In this document: positions 1-6,233 of the stretch, piece after piece
How positions within the stretch are numbered: the stretch's first letter is position 1
How the letters are laid out: every line of letters begins with the position of its first letter
NCBI GenBank assembly: GCA_029210865.1
Contig: JARGGE010000177.1
Coordinates: forward strand, 1-6,268
Reading direction: 5' to 3'
Source of the DNA: Trueperaceae bacterium
GTDB taxonomy: Bacteria > Deinococcota > Deinococci > Deinococcales > Trueperaceae
DNA length: 6,268 bases
Translations under genes and position numbers: made by a program
Notes under the pieces: generated by a model
Databases searched by the model: none
What the model was told of the DNA's origin: nothing
What the model saw: only the letters and a program-made list of their open reading frames with translations

Positions 1-367
1 CCTCGAGCGCCGCGGCCAGCAGCGCTTTGGTCGTCGTCTTGCCGACGCTGCCGGTGACCCCGATCACCGGACCGCGCCGCGCGGCGCGGGCGGCGCGTCC
101 CAGGTCGAGGAGCGCCGCTCCGGCGTCGTCGACCATGACCGCGCCGGCGCGCGGCCGGTCGCTGACCACGAAGGCGGCGCCGCGGGCGAGCGCGGCGTCG
201 GCGTAGCGTTCGCCGTGGGCGCTGGCCCCCTGGAGGGCGAAGAAGGCGTCGCCCGGACGGACGCGGTCGCTGTGGAAGCGCACCCCGGTCGCGCCTTCGG
301 CGAGCGCCGGCAGGTCGCGGATCCGCGGGCCGAGCCAACGGCGGAGGGTGGTGGCGTCGAGCAGCAT
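1..367 (-). CDS. murF: Mur ligase N-terminal part, probably UDP-MurNAc-tripeptide--D-Ala-D-Ala ligase (MurF), cut by window edge
   Basis: ATP-dependent cytoplasmic ligase of peptidoglycan precursor synthesis; MurF adds D-Ala-D-Ala to the UDP-MurNAc-tripeptide. Only the first 122 codons are in the window. Seen: an N-terminal Mur substrate-binding domain with SDRVRPGDAFFALQG at residues 33-47, and the start of the central ATPase domain with the P-loop GVTGSVGKTTTK at 103-114 (Lys110 would bind phosphate). The ATG at 367 has a good ribosome site (GGGAGG, about 6 nt upstream). The TGS-x-GKTTTK form of the P-loop and the place after a PBP gene favour MurF. MurE shares the same fold and the same N-terminal motif and cannot be excluded without the C-terminal domain. 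It is separated from the PBP gene by 146 bp, unlike the overlapping genes before it, so it may also have its own promoter. Confidence 0.8.
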   Translation of the reverse strand, partial: MLLDATTLRRWLGPRIRDLPALAEGATGVRFHSDRVRPGDAFFALQGASAHGERYADAALARGAAFVVSDRPRAGAVMVDDAGAALLDLGRAARAARRGPVIGVTGSVGKTTTKALLAAALE

Positions 368-513
368 GGGGTCCTCCCGGGCGGTGGGCGAGGGTGGCGG
401 GGCGACCGTGCCGACGGGTCCCCTCACCCTGAGTATCGTACACATCCTACACATGCCGGGCCCCGTGCGACCGCGCGCGCCGCGGGGACCATGCCCGGGC
501 TTCGCCGTCGCGG
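368..513. other. 146-bp gap between PBP gene and Mur ligase gene
   Basis: Non-coding as far as I can see. It holds an AT-richer island (about 431-454) in otherwise very GC-rich DNA, including a 9-bp tandem repeat, which may be a secondary promoter or regulator site for the Mur ligase. The PBP-proximal half (about 455-513) is almost pure GC. I see no convincing hairpin followed by a T-run, so no intrinsic terminator can be claimed and read-through from the PBP gene is likely. Confidence 0.6.
431..454 (-). promoter_or_regulatory. Possible internal promoter or operator before the Mur ligase gene
   Basis: On the minus strand the motif ATGTGTAGG is followed directly by ATGTGTACG (454-437), then by GATACT, a loose -10-like hexamer at 438-433. 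No acceptable -35 hexamer sits 16-18 bp upstream. If this is a promoter the start would lie near 426, giving a leader of about 60 nt before the ATG at 367. The base composition and the repeat are seen directly; the promoter or operator role is inference and weak. Confidence 0.25.
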
Positions 514-1926
514 TCAGCGCACGGCGGCGCGCGCCCACGCGGGTCCGTCGGGGGCGACCGCCCAGTGGGCGACGACCTCGGCGCCGATCGCCCGGAACAG
601 CGGCGCCGCCACCACCGTCGACGAGGTCGACGTCTCGGGCTCGTGGACGGTGACCACCATGACGATCTCGGGGCGGTCCGCTGGGAACATCCCGGCGAAG
701 GTCAGGGCGTACTTGCCGGGCGCGTAGCCGCCCAGGGCGGCGTCGTAGACGTCGGCCGTGCCGGTCTTGCCGGCGGTGGCGATCCCCGGCAGCCGTGCGC
801 TGCGCAGGCTCCCCGCGTCGATCGTGTGCGTGAGCATCGTGCGCACGGCCATGGCGCTCTCGGGCGAGACGACCCGGTGGGGGTCGGGGACGACGTCGCC
901 CTCGACGAGCCGCGGGGGCACGTAGAGGCCGTCCTGCGCGATGACCGCGTAGGCCGCCGCGAGCTGCAGGTTGGTCGTCGACACCCCCTGCCCGATCGCG
1001 ATCGAGGCATGGTCTTGGGGCACCCAGCGCTCCGGGTCGGGGAGCGAGCCGGAGCGGGTGTAGGCAGACGGCATCGCGAGCGGCTGGCCGAAGCCGAAGG
1101 CGGCCACCCATGCGTGGAGCTCGACGCTCTCGAAGCGCTGGGCGAGCGCGATCGCGCCGGTGTTGCTCGAGTAACGCAGGACGTCCGCGACGCTCAGTTC
1201 GTCCTCGTGCGCGGCCACGTCGCGGAAGGTCTGGAGGCCGACGCGCAGCGTCGGAGGCGTGGGGATCGACTCGTCCGAGGTCAGCCGCCCGGACTCGAGC
1301 AGCGCGGCCACGACGAAGGGCTTCATGACCGAGCCCGGCTCGTACTGCTGGAGCAGCGCGCGGTTCTGCATCGCGTCCGGGTCGGCGGCGGCGTAAGCGT
1401 TGGGGTCGTACGTGGGCACGCTGGCCGCGGCCAGCACGCGCCCCGTGCCGACCTCGAGCACGACCGCGGACGCGGCGCGCGCGCCGGTGGCGGCGACGGT
1501 GGCCGCGAGGTGCGCCTCGGCGGCCGCCTGCACGGTGGCGTCGAGCGTCAGGACCACGTCCTCGCCGCGTTGCAGGCGCGCGTCGAACGAGTGCTCGAGC
1601 CCCTCGAGGCCGTAGGCGCCGCTCGCCTGCAGGCTGCCGGTGAACCCGACGAGCGAGCCGGCCAGCGCGGCCTGCGGGTAGCGGCGGGCGTCGACCGGCC
1701 CCTCGGCGAGGACGGCGCCGTCGGCGGTGAGGATCGTGCCGCGGACGGTGGCCTCCACCAGGCCGGCGGGCCACGACGGCGCGCCGCTCTGCTGCGCTGC
1801 GAATCCCCAGAGCGCCGCCAGGAGCGGTATCACCGCGGCGAGGCCGACGAGGACGCCGCGATGCATCCGCAGCTCGCCGGGAACGGCCGGGTTCGACCGC
1901 GTGGGGGTGGGGTGGCTCAGCGCCAT
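514..1926 (-). CDS. ftsI: Class B penicillin-binding protein, septal transpeptidase (FtsI/PBP3-like)
   Basis: Membrane-anchored D,D-transpeptidase that cross-links peptidoglycan; its place in the dcw cluster points to septal synthesis. 470 residues. Seen: one membrane segment at about 22-44; a pedestal motif VRGTILTADGAVLA at 61-74; then the three transpeptidase motifs in order, SVMK at 199-202 (nucleophile Ser199, Lys202), SSN at 253-255 and KTGT at 387-390. No PASTA domains. The catalytic domain is complete, but the region between the RGxI motif and the GLEGLE motif (107-111) is only about 35 residues, so the usual dimerisation/pedestal domain is much reduced and the protein is shorter than the roughly 580 residues of well-known FtsI proteins. 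The ATG at 1926 is preceded by GGAGGT with 9-nt spacing, better than the ATG at 1866. It overlaps the FtsL-like gene by 10 nt. A paralogous elongation PBP is less likely given the location. Confidence 0.88.
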   Translation of the reverse strand: MALSHPTPTRSNPAVPGELRMHRGVLVGLAAVIPLLAALWGFAAQQSGAPSWPAGLVEATVRGTILTADGAVLAEGPVDARRYPQAALAGSLVGFTGSLQASGAYGLEGLEHSFDARLQRGEDVVLTLDATVQAAAEAHLAATVAATGARAASAVVLEVGTGRVLAAASVPTYDPNAYAAADPDAMQNRALLQQYEPGSVMKPFVVAALLESGRLTSDESIPTPPTLRVGLQTFRDVAAHEDELSVADVLRYSSNTGAIALAQRFESVELHAWVAAFGFGQPLAMPSAYTRSGSLPDPERWVPQDHASIAIGQGVSTTNLQLAAAYAVIAQDGLYVPPRLVEGDVVPDPHRVVSPESAMAVRTMLTHTIDAGSLRSARLPGIATAGKTGTADVYDAALGGYAPGKYALTFAGMFPADRPEIVMVVTVHEPETSTSSTVVAAPLFRAIGAEVVAHWAVAPDGPAWARAAVR

Positions 1927-2243
1927 ACCGTGCGGACCTCCAGCGCGGGGGTGGGGAGCGGGGCTGGAGCCAGCGGCGGCAGACCGGGGGCGACCGCTAC
2001 GACCTCGGCGGCGTCCGGTGCCGGCACCATGCCGGTGGCGCGCGCCCACGAGGTCACCGCGAGCGGACCGTTGACGACGGCCGCGTCGGCGCGGCGGGCG
2101 GCGAGCTCGACGAGCGTCGCCTCCTTGAGCGCGAGCAGCTCGACCTGACGGTCGAGCCGCAACTGCGCGGCCGCGCCGATCCCGGCGAGGACGACGAGCA
2201 GCACCCCGAAGGTGGCCGCGACCGCGAGCGTCAGCCGGGTCAC
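1917..2243 (-). CDS. ftsL: Small single-pass membrane protein, FtsL-like division protein
   Basis: 108 residues. Seen: an extremely short cytoplasmic end, a hydrophobic helix at about 5-26, then a charged, leucine-rich stretch at 28-52 compatible with a short coiled coil, a segment around 58-74 ending in ATGMVPAPD, and a Pro/Ala-rich tail (about 86-101). Known of the family: FtsL is a poorly conserved bitopic protein that works with FtsB and FtsQ at the septum and sits between rsmH and ftsI in the dcw cluster. Identity here rests on topology, size and position rather than on sequence similarity I could measure. The GTG start at 2243 overlaps the rsmH stop in a GTGA arrangement, with GGAG about 7 nt upstream; the end overlaps the PBP start by 10 nt. 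No alternative function suggests itself. Confidence 0.7.
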   Translation of the reverse strand: MTRLTLAVAATFGVLLVVLAGIGAAAQLRLDRQVELLALKEATLVELAARRADAAVVNGPLAVTSWARATGMVPAPDAAEVVAVAPGLPPLAPAPLPTPALEVRTVWR

Positions 2244-3169
2244 GCGGTGGCTCCGGCGGGTTCGGGGACGGGGGCGTAGACGTGGCGAACGGCGGTGCGG
2301 AGCTTGGCGCTGCGCGCGCGGGGGTTGGCGTCGATCTCGGCCTCGGTGGCCTCGAGCGGCCGCTTGGTGCGCGGCTCGACGTCGCCGCGGTCGCGCAGGA
2401 CGTGCTTGACGATGCGGTCCTCGAGCGAGTGGTACGCGAGGACCACGAGCCGCCCGCCTGGCGCCAGGGCGTCGATGGCGGCGTGGAGCCCCTCTTCGAG
2501 CGCGCCGAGCTCGTCGTTGACCACGATGCGCAGCGCCTGGAAGGTGCGGCGCGCGGGGTGGTCGCGGCGCGGTCCCGGGGGGTAGGCGCGCTGGATGACG
2601 TCGACCAGGCGACCGGTGGTGTCGATCGGCGCCTCGTCGCGCGCCGCGACGATCGCGCGCGCCAGGCGCCGGCTGTGGCGCTCCTCGCCGTACTTGTGCA
2701 GCCAGGCGGCGAGCTCGGCGACGTCGGTGGCCGCGATCAGGTCGGCGGCCGTGGGGCCCTCGCCGCGCATGCGCATGTCGAGTGGACCGTCCTGGCGGAA
2801 GGCGAAGCCGCGCGGCCCCTCGTCGAGCTGCATCGAGCTGACGCCCAGGTCGAGGAGGACGCCGTCGACCGCCTCGAGCCCGGCCGTCCGGAGGTGGGCC
2901 GCGAGGTCGCGGAAGTTGCCGGCGACGAAGCGGAAGCGCTCGCGGGGGTCGGTCAGTCCGGCGATGCGCAGGTCGGCGTCGAGCGCGGCCGCGTGGACGG
3001 CCGCGTGGGGGTCCTGGTCGATCGCCACGACCTTGGCGCCGCGGGCGAGCAGCGCGCGGGTGTGGCCGCCGGCCCCGAAGGTGCCGTCGACCATCCAGCG
3101 CTCCGCGACGGGCTCCAGCGCGTCGAGGCAGCGTTCGAGCATGACGGGGACGTGGGGCGGCGTCGTCAC
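2240..3169 (-). CDS. rsmH: 16S rRNA (cytosine(1402)-N(4))-methyltransferase RsmH (MraW)
   Basis: SAM-dependent enzyme that N4-methylates C1402 of 16S rRNA in the ribosomal P site region. 309 residues, the normal family length. Motifs seen in order: PHVPVMLE at 5-12; the SAM-binding loop DGTFGAGGHTRALL at 28-41; acidic AIDQDP at 49-54; DLGVSSMQLD at 107-116; GEERHSRRLA at 161-170; HPARRTFQALRI at 204-215 followed by VNDEL; and YHSLEDRIVK at 246-255. These are the hallmark RsmH blocks and all are intact. The start chosen is GTG at 3169, which overlaps the mraZ stop as GTGA and has GGGAG 8 nt upstream; the open frame continues upstream inside mraZ but that part has no RsmH character. The stop overlaps the next gene's GTG in the same way, so translation is probably coupled on both sides. 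Confidence 0.97.
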   Translation of the reverse strand: MTTPPHVPVMLERCLDALEPVAERWMVDGTFGAGGHTRALLARGAKVVAIDQDPHAAVHAAALDADLRIAGLTDPRERFRFVAGNFRDLAAHLRTAGLEAVDGVLLDLGVSSMQLDEGPRGFAFRQDGPLDMRMRGEGPTAADLIAATDVAELAAWLHKYGEERHSRRLARAIVAARDEAPIDTTGRLVDVIQRAYPPGPRRDHPARRTFQALRIVVNDELGALEEGLHAAIDALAPGGRLVVLAYHSLEDRIVKHVLRDRGDVEPRTKRPLEATEAEIDANPRARSAKLRTAVRHVYAPVPEPAGATA

Positions 3170-3594
3170 CCGACGAGCTCCCGCAGCAGGTCGGGCGCCG
3201 GCGGGCTCGCCTGCACCTCTTCGAGGACGGCGTGCCAGCGCGGCTCGCTCCAGATCTCGAGCCGGTTCGGTGCCCCGGCCACGACGACGTTGGCGTGGGC
3301 CGCGGCGAACTCGCGCAGGGCGGGGGGCAGCGTCACGCGGCCGGCGGCGTCGAGCTTCGCACGGCTCGCTCCCGAGTAGAAGAAGCGCACGAACGAGCGG
3401 GCGGCCGGGTCGGTGAGGGGCAGCTCGGTGAGGCGCTCCTCGATCCGGTGCCAGGCCGACATCGGGAAGACGTAGAGGCACCCCTCCATGCCGCGCGTGA
3501 TGACCATGCCGTCGTCGACGAAGTCGCGGAACGCGGGGGGCACGACCACCCGCCCCTTGTCGTCGACCGTGTAGGAGAACTCGCCGAAGGGCAC
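3166..3594 (-). CDS. mraZ: Transcriptional regulator MraZ
   Basis: DNA-binding repressor that opens most dcw clusters and controls their transcription. 142 residues, the usual size. Seen: two SpoVT/AbrB-like (MraZ) half domains, the first with DDKGRVVVPPAFR at 11-23 and the second with DAAGRVTLPPALR at 82-94, the typical duplicated D-x-x-G-R-x-x-x-P signature. The start is GTG at 3594: an in-frame TGA lies four codons upstream (3606-3604), so no earlier start is possible, and GAGGTG sits about 5 nt before it. It overlaps rsmH by 4 nt. A row of 10-bp-spaced TGGGA-type elements lies upstream at 3745-3790, next to the candidate promoter, which fits autoregulation as described for E. coli MraZ. 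Confidence 0.97.
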   Translation of the reverse strand: MPFGEFSYTVDDKGRVVVPPAFRDFVDDGMVITRGMEGCLYVFPMSAWHRIEERLTELPLTDPAARSFVRFFYSGASRAKLDAAGRVTLPPALREFAAAHANVVVAGAPNRLEIWSEPRWHAVLEEVQASPPAPDLLRELVG

Positions 3595-3740
3595 GCCCCC
3601 ACCTCACCCCACCGCGCGGCGGCGGCGGGCGCGGCGGCCGGTGGGGGCCATCGCGCCGGCCCGACGAGCGGCGTCGCGTGCTGGGCGGGGGTTCGGAGCG
3701 TGCTTCACGGCAGGTGGGAGGCTCCTCGTGGCGATGAGCG
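3595..3740 (-). other. Long GC-rich 5' leader of the dcw transcript
   Basis: If transcription starts near 3734 from the candidate -10 at 3741-3746, mraZ has a leader of about 140 nt, which is long for this region. It is very GC-rich. It contains a 15-codon open frame starting with ATG at 3651 and ending TGA at 3604, in the mraZ frame and Arg-rich, whose stop touches the mraZ ribosome-binding site; it lacks a ribosome site of its own, so I do not call it a gene. One element matching GTGGGA on the opposite strand occurs at 3714-3719. No recognised riboswitch. Confidence 0.35.
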
Positions 3741-3746
3741 AGGATA
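3741..3746 (-). promoter_or_regulatory. Candidate -10 box of the mraZ/dcw promoter
   Basis: Minus-strand TATCCT preceded by TGG, that is an extended -10 form (TGnTATCCT). No clear -35 hexamer lies 16-18 bp upstream, where the MraZ boxes are. The same TGnTATCyT motif appears before rnpB and the BMP gene in this window, which supports it as the local promoter type. The predicted start is near 3734. Confidence 0.5.
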
Positions 3747-3790
3747 CCACGGATTCCCACAAATTCCCACCTTTTCCCCCGAGTCCCCCT
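3745..3790 (-). promoter_or_regulatory. MraZ operator: array of TGGGA-type boxes with 10-bp period
   Basis: On the minus strand, GTGGGA occurs at 3770-3765 and again at 3760-3755. Weaker copies flank them: GGGGGA at 3780-3775, another GGGGGA at 3789-3784 (9 bp away) and GTGGTA at 3750-3745. Four of the five copies fall in exact 10-bp register, so they lie on one face of the helix. Known: E. coli MraZ binds direct repeats of TGGGN separated by 5 nt upstream of mraZ. The array immediately abuts and partly overlaps the candidate -10 box, so bound MraZ should block the promoter. The operator function is inferred from the match and the location. Confidence 0.75.
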
Positions 3791-3895
3791 CCTGTCTCAA
3801 CCGCTCACCCACGATCGTCCACCGGGCGCCCGCGCGGCCCCGGCCCACCGACCCGAAGACGTCGGCGGTCTTGGTGAGCACCGCCCCCGTGGGCA
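3791..3895. other. Spacer between rnpB terminator and MraZ boxes
   Basis: No recognised gene. On the minus strand a frame opening with GTG at 3896 and ending with TGA at 3705 has almost only G or C in third codon position over its first 40 or so codons, then loses that bias where the MraZ boxes begin. I recognise no domain in it, it has no clear ribosome site, and its end runs through the operator and promoter. It may be a gene remnant or chance; see the findings. No promoter or tRNA is visible here. Confidence 0.3.
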
Positions 3896-3929
3896 CAAAG
3901 ACACCGGCGACCCCCGAAGGGACCGCCGG
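3896..3929 (-). terminator. Intrinsic terminator of rnpB
   Basis: On the minus strand an 11-bp stem (CCGGCGGUCCC pairing with GGGGUCGCCGG, including two G-U pairs) closes on a UUCG tetraloop at positions 3929-3904 and is followed by the moderately T-rich TGTCTTTG. It begins only 3 nt after the P1 3' strand of RNase P RNA, the expected place for an rnpB terminator. Confidence 0.8.
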
Positions 3930-3931
3930 CG

Positions 3932-4339
<408 letters not shown>

Positions 4340-4345
4340 GCCAGG

Positions 4346-4351
4346 AAGATA
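4346..4351 (-). promoter_or_regulatory. -10 box of the rnpB promoter (extended type)
   Basis: Minus-strand TATCTT preceded by TGC, an extended -10. The RNA 5' end predicted from the P1 helix (4339) falls 7 nt downstream, exactly where transcription should begin. The -35 region would lie inside the terminator hairpin of the preceding gene and shows no consensus hexamer. Confidence 0.6.
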
Positions 4352-4387
4352 GCACGAAGAGGGGCGGCCCGATGTCGTGGCCGCCCC
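4352..4387 (-). terminator. Intrinsic terminator of the BMP-family gene
   Basis: Minus-strand GGGGCGGCC (4387-4379) pairs perfectly with GGCCGCCCC (4369-4361) across a 9-nt loop, followed by TCTTCGTGC. The 9-bp all-GC stem is strong, the T-run is short. It lies 36 bp after the stop codon at 4423 and directly before the rnpB promoter. Confidence 0.7.
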
Positions 4388-4422
4388 CCGGATCGTCGCC
4401 GTCCTAGACGGCCTATGTCGCG

Positions 4423-5535
4423 TTACTGCGCGCGGTAGTCGGTGACCTCGAGCTGGCCCGAGACGATCATGTCGGTGACGACCTGGAGCTCGGTCAGGAG
4501 CGAGGCGGGGACGAGCGCCTCGTTGTAGGCGTCGCGCGCGAAGCCCACGCCTTCTTCGGCGAGGCCGAGCACCACGGTGCCGGGCGTGAAGGTGCCGTTG
4601 GCCACGTCGATGCCGGCGTTGTAGGCGGCCACGTCGACGCGCTTGAGCATCGAGGTGAGGCCGTGGTTCAGGGTCGCGGGGTCGCCGTCGGTGTCGCCGA
4701 ACGGGTTCTGGTTGCTGTCGACGCCGATGAAGAACAGCGGCTGCGCGCCGTCGCCGCATTCCGCGTCGTAGGCGGCGTAGGTCGGCACCGAGGCCAGCGC
4801 TTCGGTGAGCGCGGTCTCGCGGGTCGCGCCGGAGTAGCAACGCGTCTCCTTGACGAAGTCGATCACGCCGTTGCCCGAAGCGCCGGCGGCCGCGTAGATG
4901 ATGTCGGCGCCCTGCGCCTGCTGCGCGGTCGCGAGCTCCTTGGCGCGGGTCGGGTCGTTCCAGGCGTCGGGGGTGACGCCGACGTAGTTGCTGATGACGG
5001 TGCAGTCGGGGCAGACGTACGCGACGCCCTCCTGGAAGCCCAGGTCGAAGGCGCGGATCAGCGGGATGTCCATGCCGCCGACGAAGCCGACGACGCCGGT
5101 CTGAGAGAGCGACCCGGCGATGTAGCCGACCAGGAACGAGCCTTCGTGCTCCTTGAAGACGACGGAGCGGACGTTCGGGCCTTCGCGCACGTCGTCGATG
5201 AGGACGAAGAAGGTGTCGGGGTACTCGGCCGAGACGGCCGCGATGGCGTCGGCCTGCAGGAAGCCGGGGGAGACGATGAGCTCCGCGCCTTCGGACGCGA
5301 TCTGGCGCATGCCCTGGGCCGCCGTGTCGGGCGTGCCCTCGAACTCGAGCAGGTCGATCTCGAGGCCCTGATCGGCTTCGAGGTCGGCGATCACGCGCTC
5401 CATGCCGCGGAACGTGCCCTCGTTGAACGAGCCGTCGAACTTCCCGCCGGCGTCGAACGTGATGCCGAACACCAGGTCTTGGGCCAGACCGACCGTGAGT
5501 AGGGTCGCGGCCAACAGGGTGACGAGCTTGCGCAT
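4423..5535 (-). CDS. BMP/PnrA-family ABC transporter substrate-binding protein, secreted
   Basis: Extracytoplasmic binding protein of the BMP (Med/PnrA/TmpC) family, whose studied members bind nucleosides for an ABC importer. 370 residues. Seen: a signal peptide (charged MRK, hydrophobic core 4-15, likely cut after Ala18 in GLAQ) with no lipobox cysteine, so free or otherwise anchored rather than a lipoprotein; ITFDAGGKFDGSFNEGTF at 25-42, a variant of the family's D-x-SFN ligand motif; GVVGFVGGMDIPLI at 147-160; NYVGVTPDAWNDP at 183-195; IIYAAAGASGNGV at 212-224; and GVDSNQNPFG at 271-280 followed by TSMLKRVDVAAYN. Four cysteines (175, 178, 233, 260) may form disulfides. ATG at 5535 has AGGAGG just upstream. 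No permease or ATPase gene is nearby and a terminator follows, so its transporter partners must be elsewhere. Nucleoside as substrate is family inference. Confidence 0.92.
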   Translation of the reverse strand: MRKLVTLLAATLLTVGLAQDLVFGITFDAGGKFDGSFNEGTFRGMERVIADLEADQGLEIDLLEFEGTPDTAAQGMRQIASEGAELIVSPGFLQADAIAAVSAEYPDTFFVLIDDVREGPNVRSVVFKEHEGSFLVGYIAGSLSQTGVVGFVGGMDIPLIRAFDLGFQEGVAYVCPDCTVISNYVGVTPDAWNDPTRAKELATAQQAQGADIIYAAAGASGNGVIDFVKETRCYSGATRETALTEALASVPTYAAYDAECGDGAQPLFFIGVDSNQNPFGDTDGDPATLNHGLTSMLKRVDVAAYNAGIDVANGTFTPGTVVLGLAEEGVGFARDAYNEALVPASLLTELQVVTDMIVSGQLEVTDYRAQ

Positions 5536-5555
5536 GGGACCTCCTGGGGTGGGCC

Positions 5556-5574
5556 CGACCGGCTCGACCGGTCG
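5556..5574 (-). other. Hairpin in the 5' leader of the BMP gene
   Basis: Minus-strand CGACCGG and CCGGTCG form a perfect 7-bp stem with a 5-nt loop, ending about 20 nt before the start codon and just upstream of the ribosome-binding site. It may stabilise the mRNA or be incidental in GC-rich DNA. No riboswitch class is recognised. Confidence 0.3.
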
Positions 5575-5589
5575 CCGCCCTCGGTCCCG

Positions 5590-5595
5590 AGGATA
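5590..5595 (-). promoter_or_regulatory. Candidate -10 box of the BMP gene promoter
   Basis: Minus-strand TATCCT preceded by TGC (extended -10), giving a predicted start near 5583 and a leader of about 48 nt. No consensus -35 hexamer is visible. The motif is nearly identical to those before mraZ and rnpB. Confidence 0.5.
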
Positions 5596-5678
5596 GCACT
5601 GCGTGCCCGGGCGCCGACGCGCCGCTGCGCCATCCTGAACGGACGGTGAAGCGTGCCGCGCGCCGTCCCCGGCCCCGC

Positions 5679-6200
5679 TCAGAACAGGATCTTCGACCAG
5701 TCGGCCTCGTCGAGCGGCCGGAAGACGTCGGCGTGCTCCATGAGGACCCCGGCCGACTGGTTCTTGAACATCGCGCACTCGACGTGGCGCCCGAGGCGCT
5801 TGATCGCCTCGACGAGCTCGACGTAGTCGCCGTCGCCCGAGACGAGCAGGCAGCAGTCGTACGCGCCCTGGTGGGCGAGCGAGAGCGCCTCGACCGCGAT
5901 CGCGACGTCGATGCCCTTCTCGACGAGCGCACCGTCGGGGCGCCGATGCAGGCGTCCGAGCCGCACGGTGACGTACGGGATGCGCCGCAGCGACTCGAAG
6001 AAGCGCTGCTGGCCGTCGCGCAGGTCCTCGTCGTAGTCGTCGGTCAGTGGGGCGTTGTAGTAGTAGCAGCGCACGAGGTCGCGACCAGCGGCGAGCTGCT
6101 TCATGAGTTCGGCCAGGTTGACGCGGGTACTGCGCAGGTTCTCGCGCATGCCGTTGTAGAGGTTGCTGCCGTCGATGAAGATGGCCACGCGTTCGCGCAC
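5679..6200 (-). CDS. NYN-domain (LabA/DUF88-like) putative RNA-binding or ribonuclease protein
   Basis: 173 residues, essentially a single NYN domain, the PIN-like fold related to LabA and other DUF88 proteins. Seen: VAIFIDGSNLYNGM at 5-18 with the first acidic residue Asp10 and Asn13; KGIDVAIAVEAL at 95-106 with Asp98; and VSGDGDYVELVEAIKRLG at 120-137 with Asp123 and Asp125. These are the acidic residues that in PIN/NYN nucleases coordinate a metal ion, and all appear present, so nuclease activity is plausible. The substrate is unknown; the family has been linked to RNA processing and regulation. No partner domain or toxin-antitoxin neighbour is visible. The start is GTG at 6200, with GAGGG about 4-5 nt upstream; the GTG at 6188 would leave too little before the first strand. 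The gene ends 84 bp before the BMP promoter without a convincing terminator. Confidence 0.88.
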   Translation of the reverse strand: MRERVAIFIDGSNLYNGMRENLRSTRVNLAELMKQLAAGRDLVRCYYYNAPLTDDYDEDLRDGQQRFFESLRRIPYVTVRLGRLHRRPDGALVEKGIDVAIAVEALSLAHQGAYDCCLLVSGDGDYVELVEAIKRLGRHVECAMFKNQSAGVLMEHADVFRPLDEADWSKILF

Positions 6201-6227
6201 GATGCCCTCGCTTCAGATCCTGCTCGT

Positions 6228-6233
6228 GAGATA
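6228..6233 (-). promoter_or_regulatory. Weak candidate -10 box of the NYN gene
   Basis: Minus-strand TATCTC, preceded by CGC rather than TGn, about 28 nt before the GTG start. It resembles the other -10 boxes in the window but lacks the extended element. The upstream region is cut by the window edge, so a promoter further upstream or co-transcription with an unseen gene is equally possible. Confidence 0.25.

Noticed and set aside
1927..2049. Upstream ATG extension of the PBP
   Set aside because: Overlaps the FtsL-like gene, lacks PBP character, and the ATG at 1926 has an excellent ribosome site.
565..2148. Long plus-strand open frame opposite the PBP and FtsL-like genes
   Set aside because: Antisense shadow caused by the strong GC bias at third positions; its translation is low-complexity Arg/Gly/Ala/Val without any domain, while the minus strand has clear PBP motifs.
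2282..3379. Long plus-strand open frame opposite rsmH and mraZ
   Set aside because: Same shadow effect; rsmH and mraZ on the minus strand carry complete family motifs.
3170..3760. Long N-terminal extension of RsmH
   Set aside because: The frame is open only because it overlaps mraZ out of frame; the translation is Arg-rich noise and the GTG at 3169 gives the normal family length.
4663..5502. Plus-strand open frame opposite the BMP gene
   Set aside because: Composition-driven shadow; no recognisable domain, and the minus strand has a signal peptide and BMP motifs.
5641..5668. Inverted repeat GGACGG/CCGTCC after the NYN gene as a terminator
   Set aside because: Only 6 bp with a 16-nt loop and no T-run; too weak to call.
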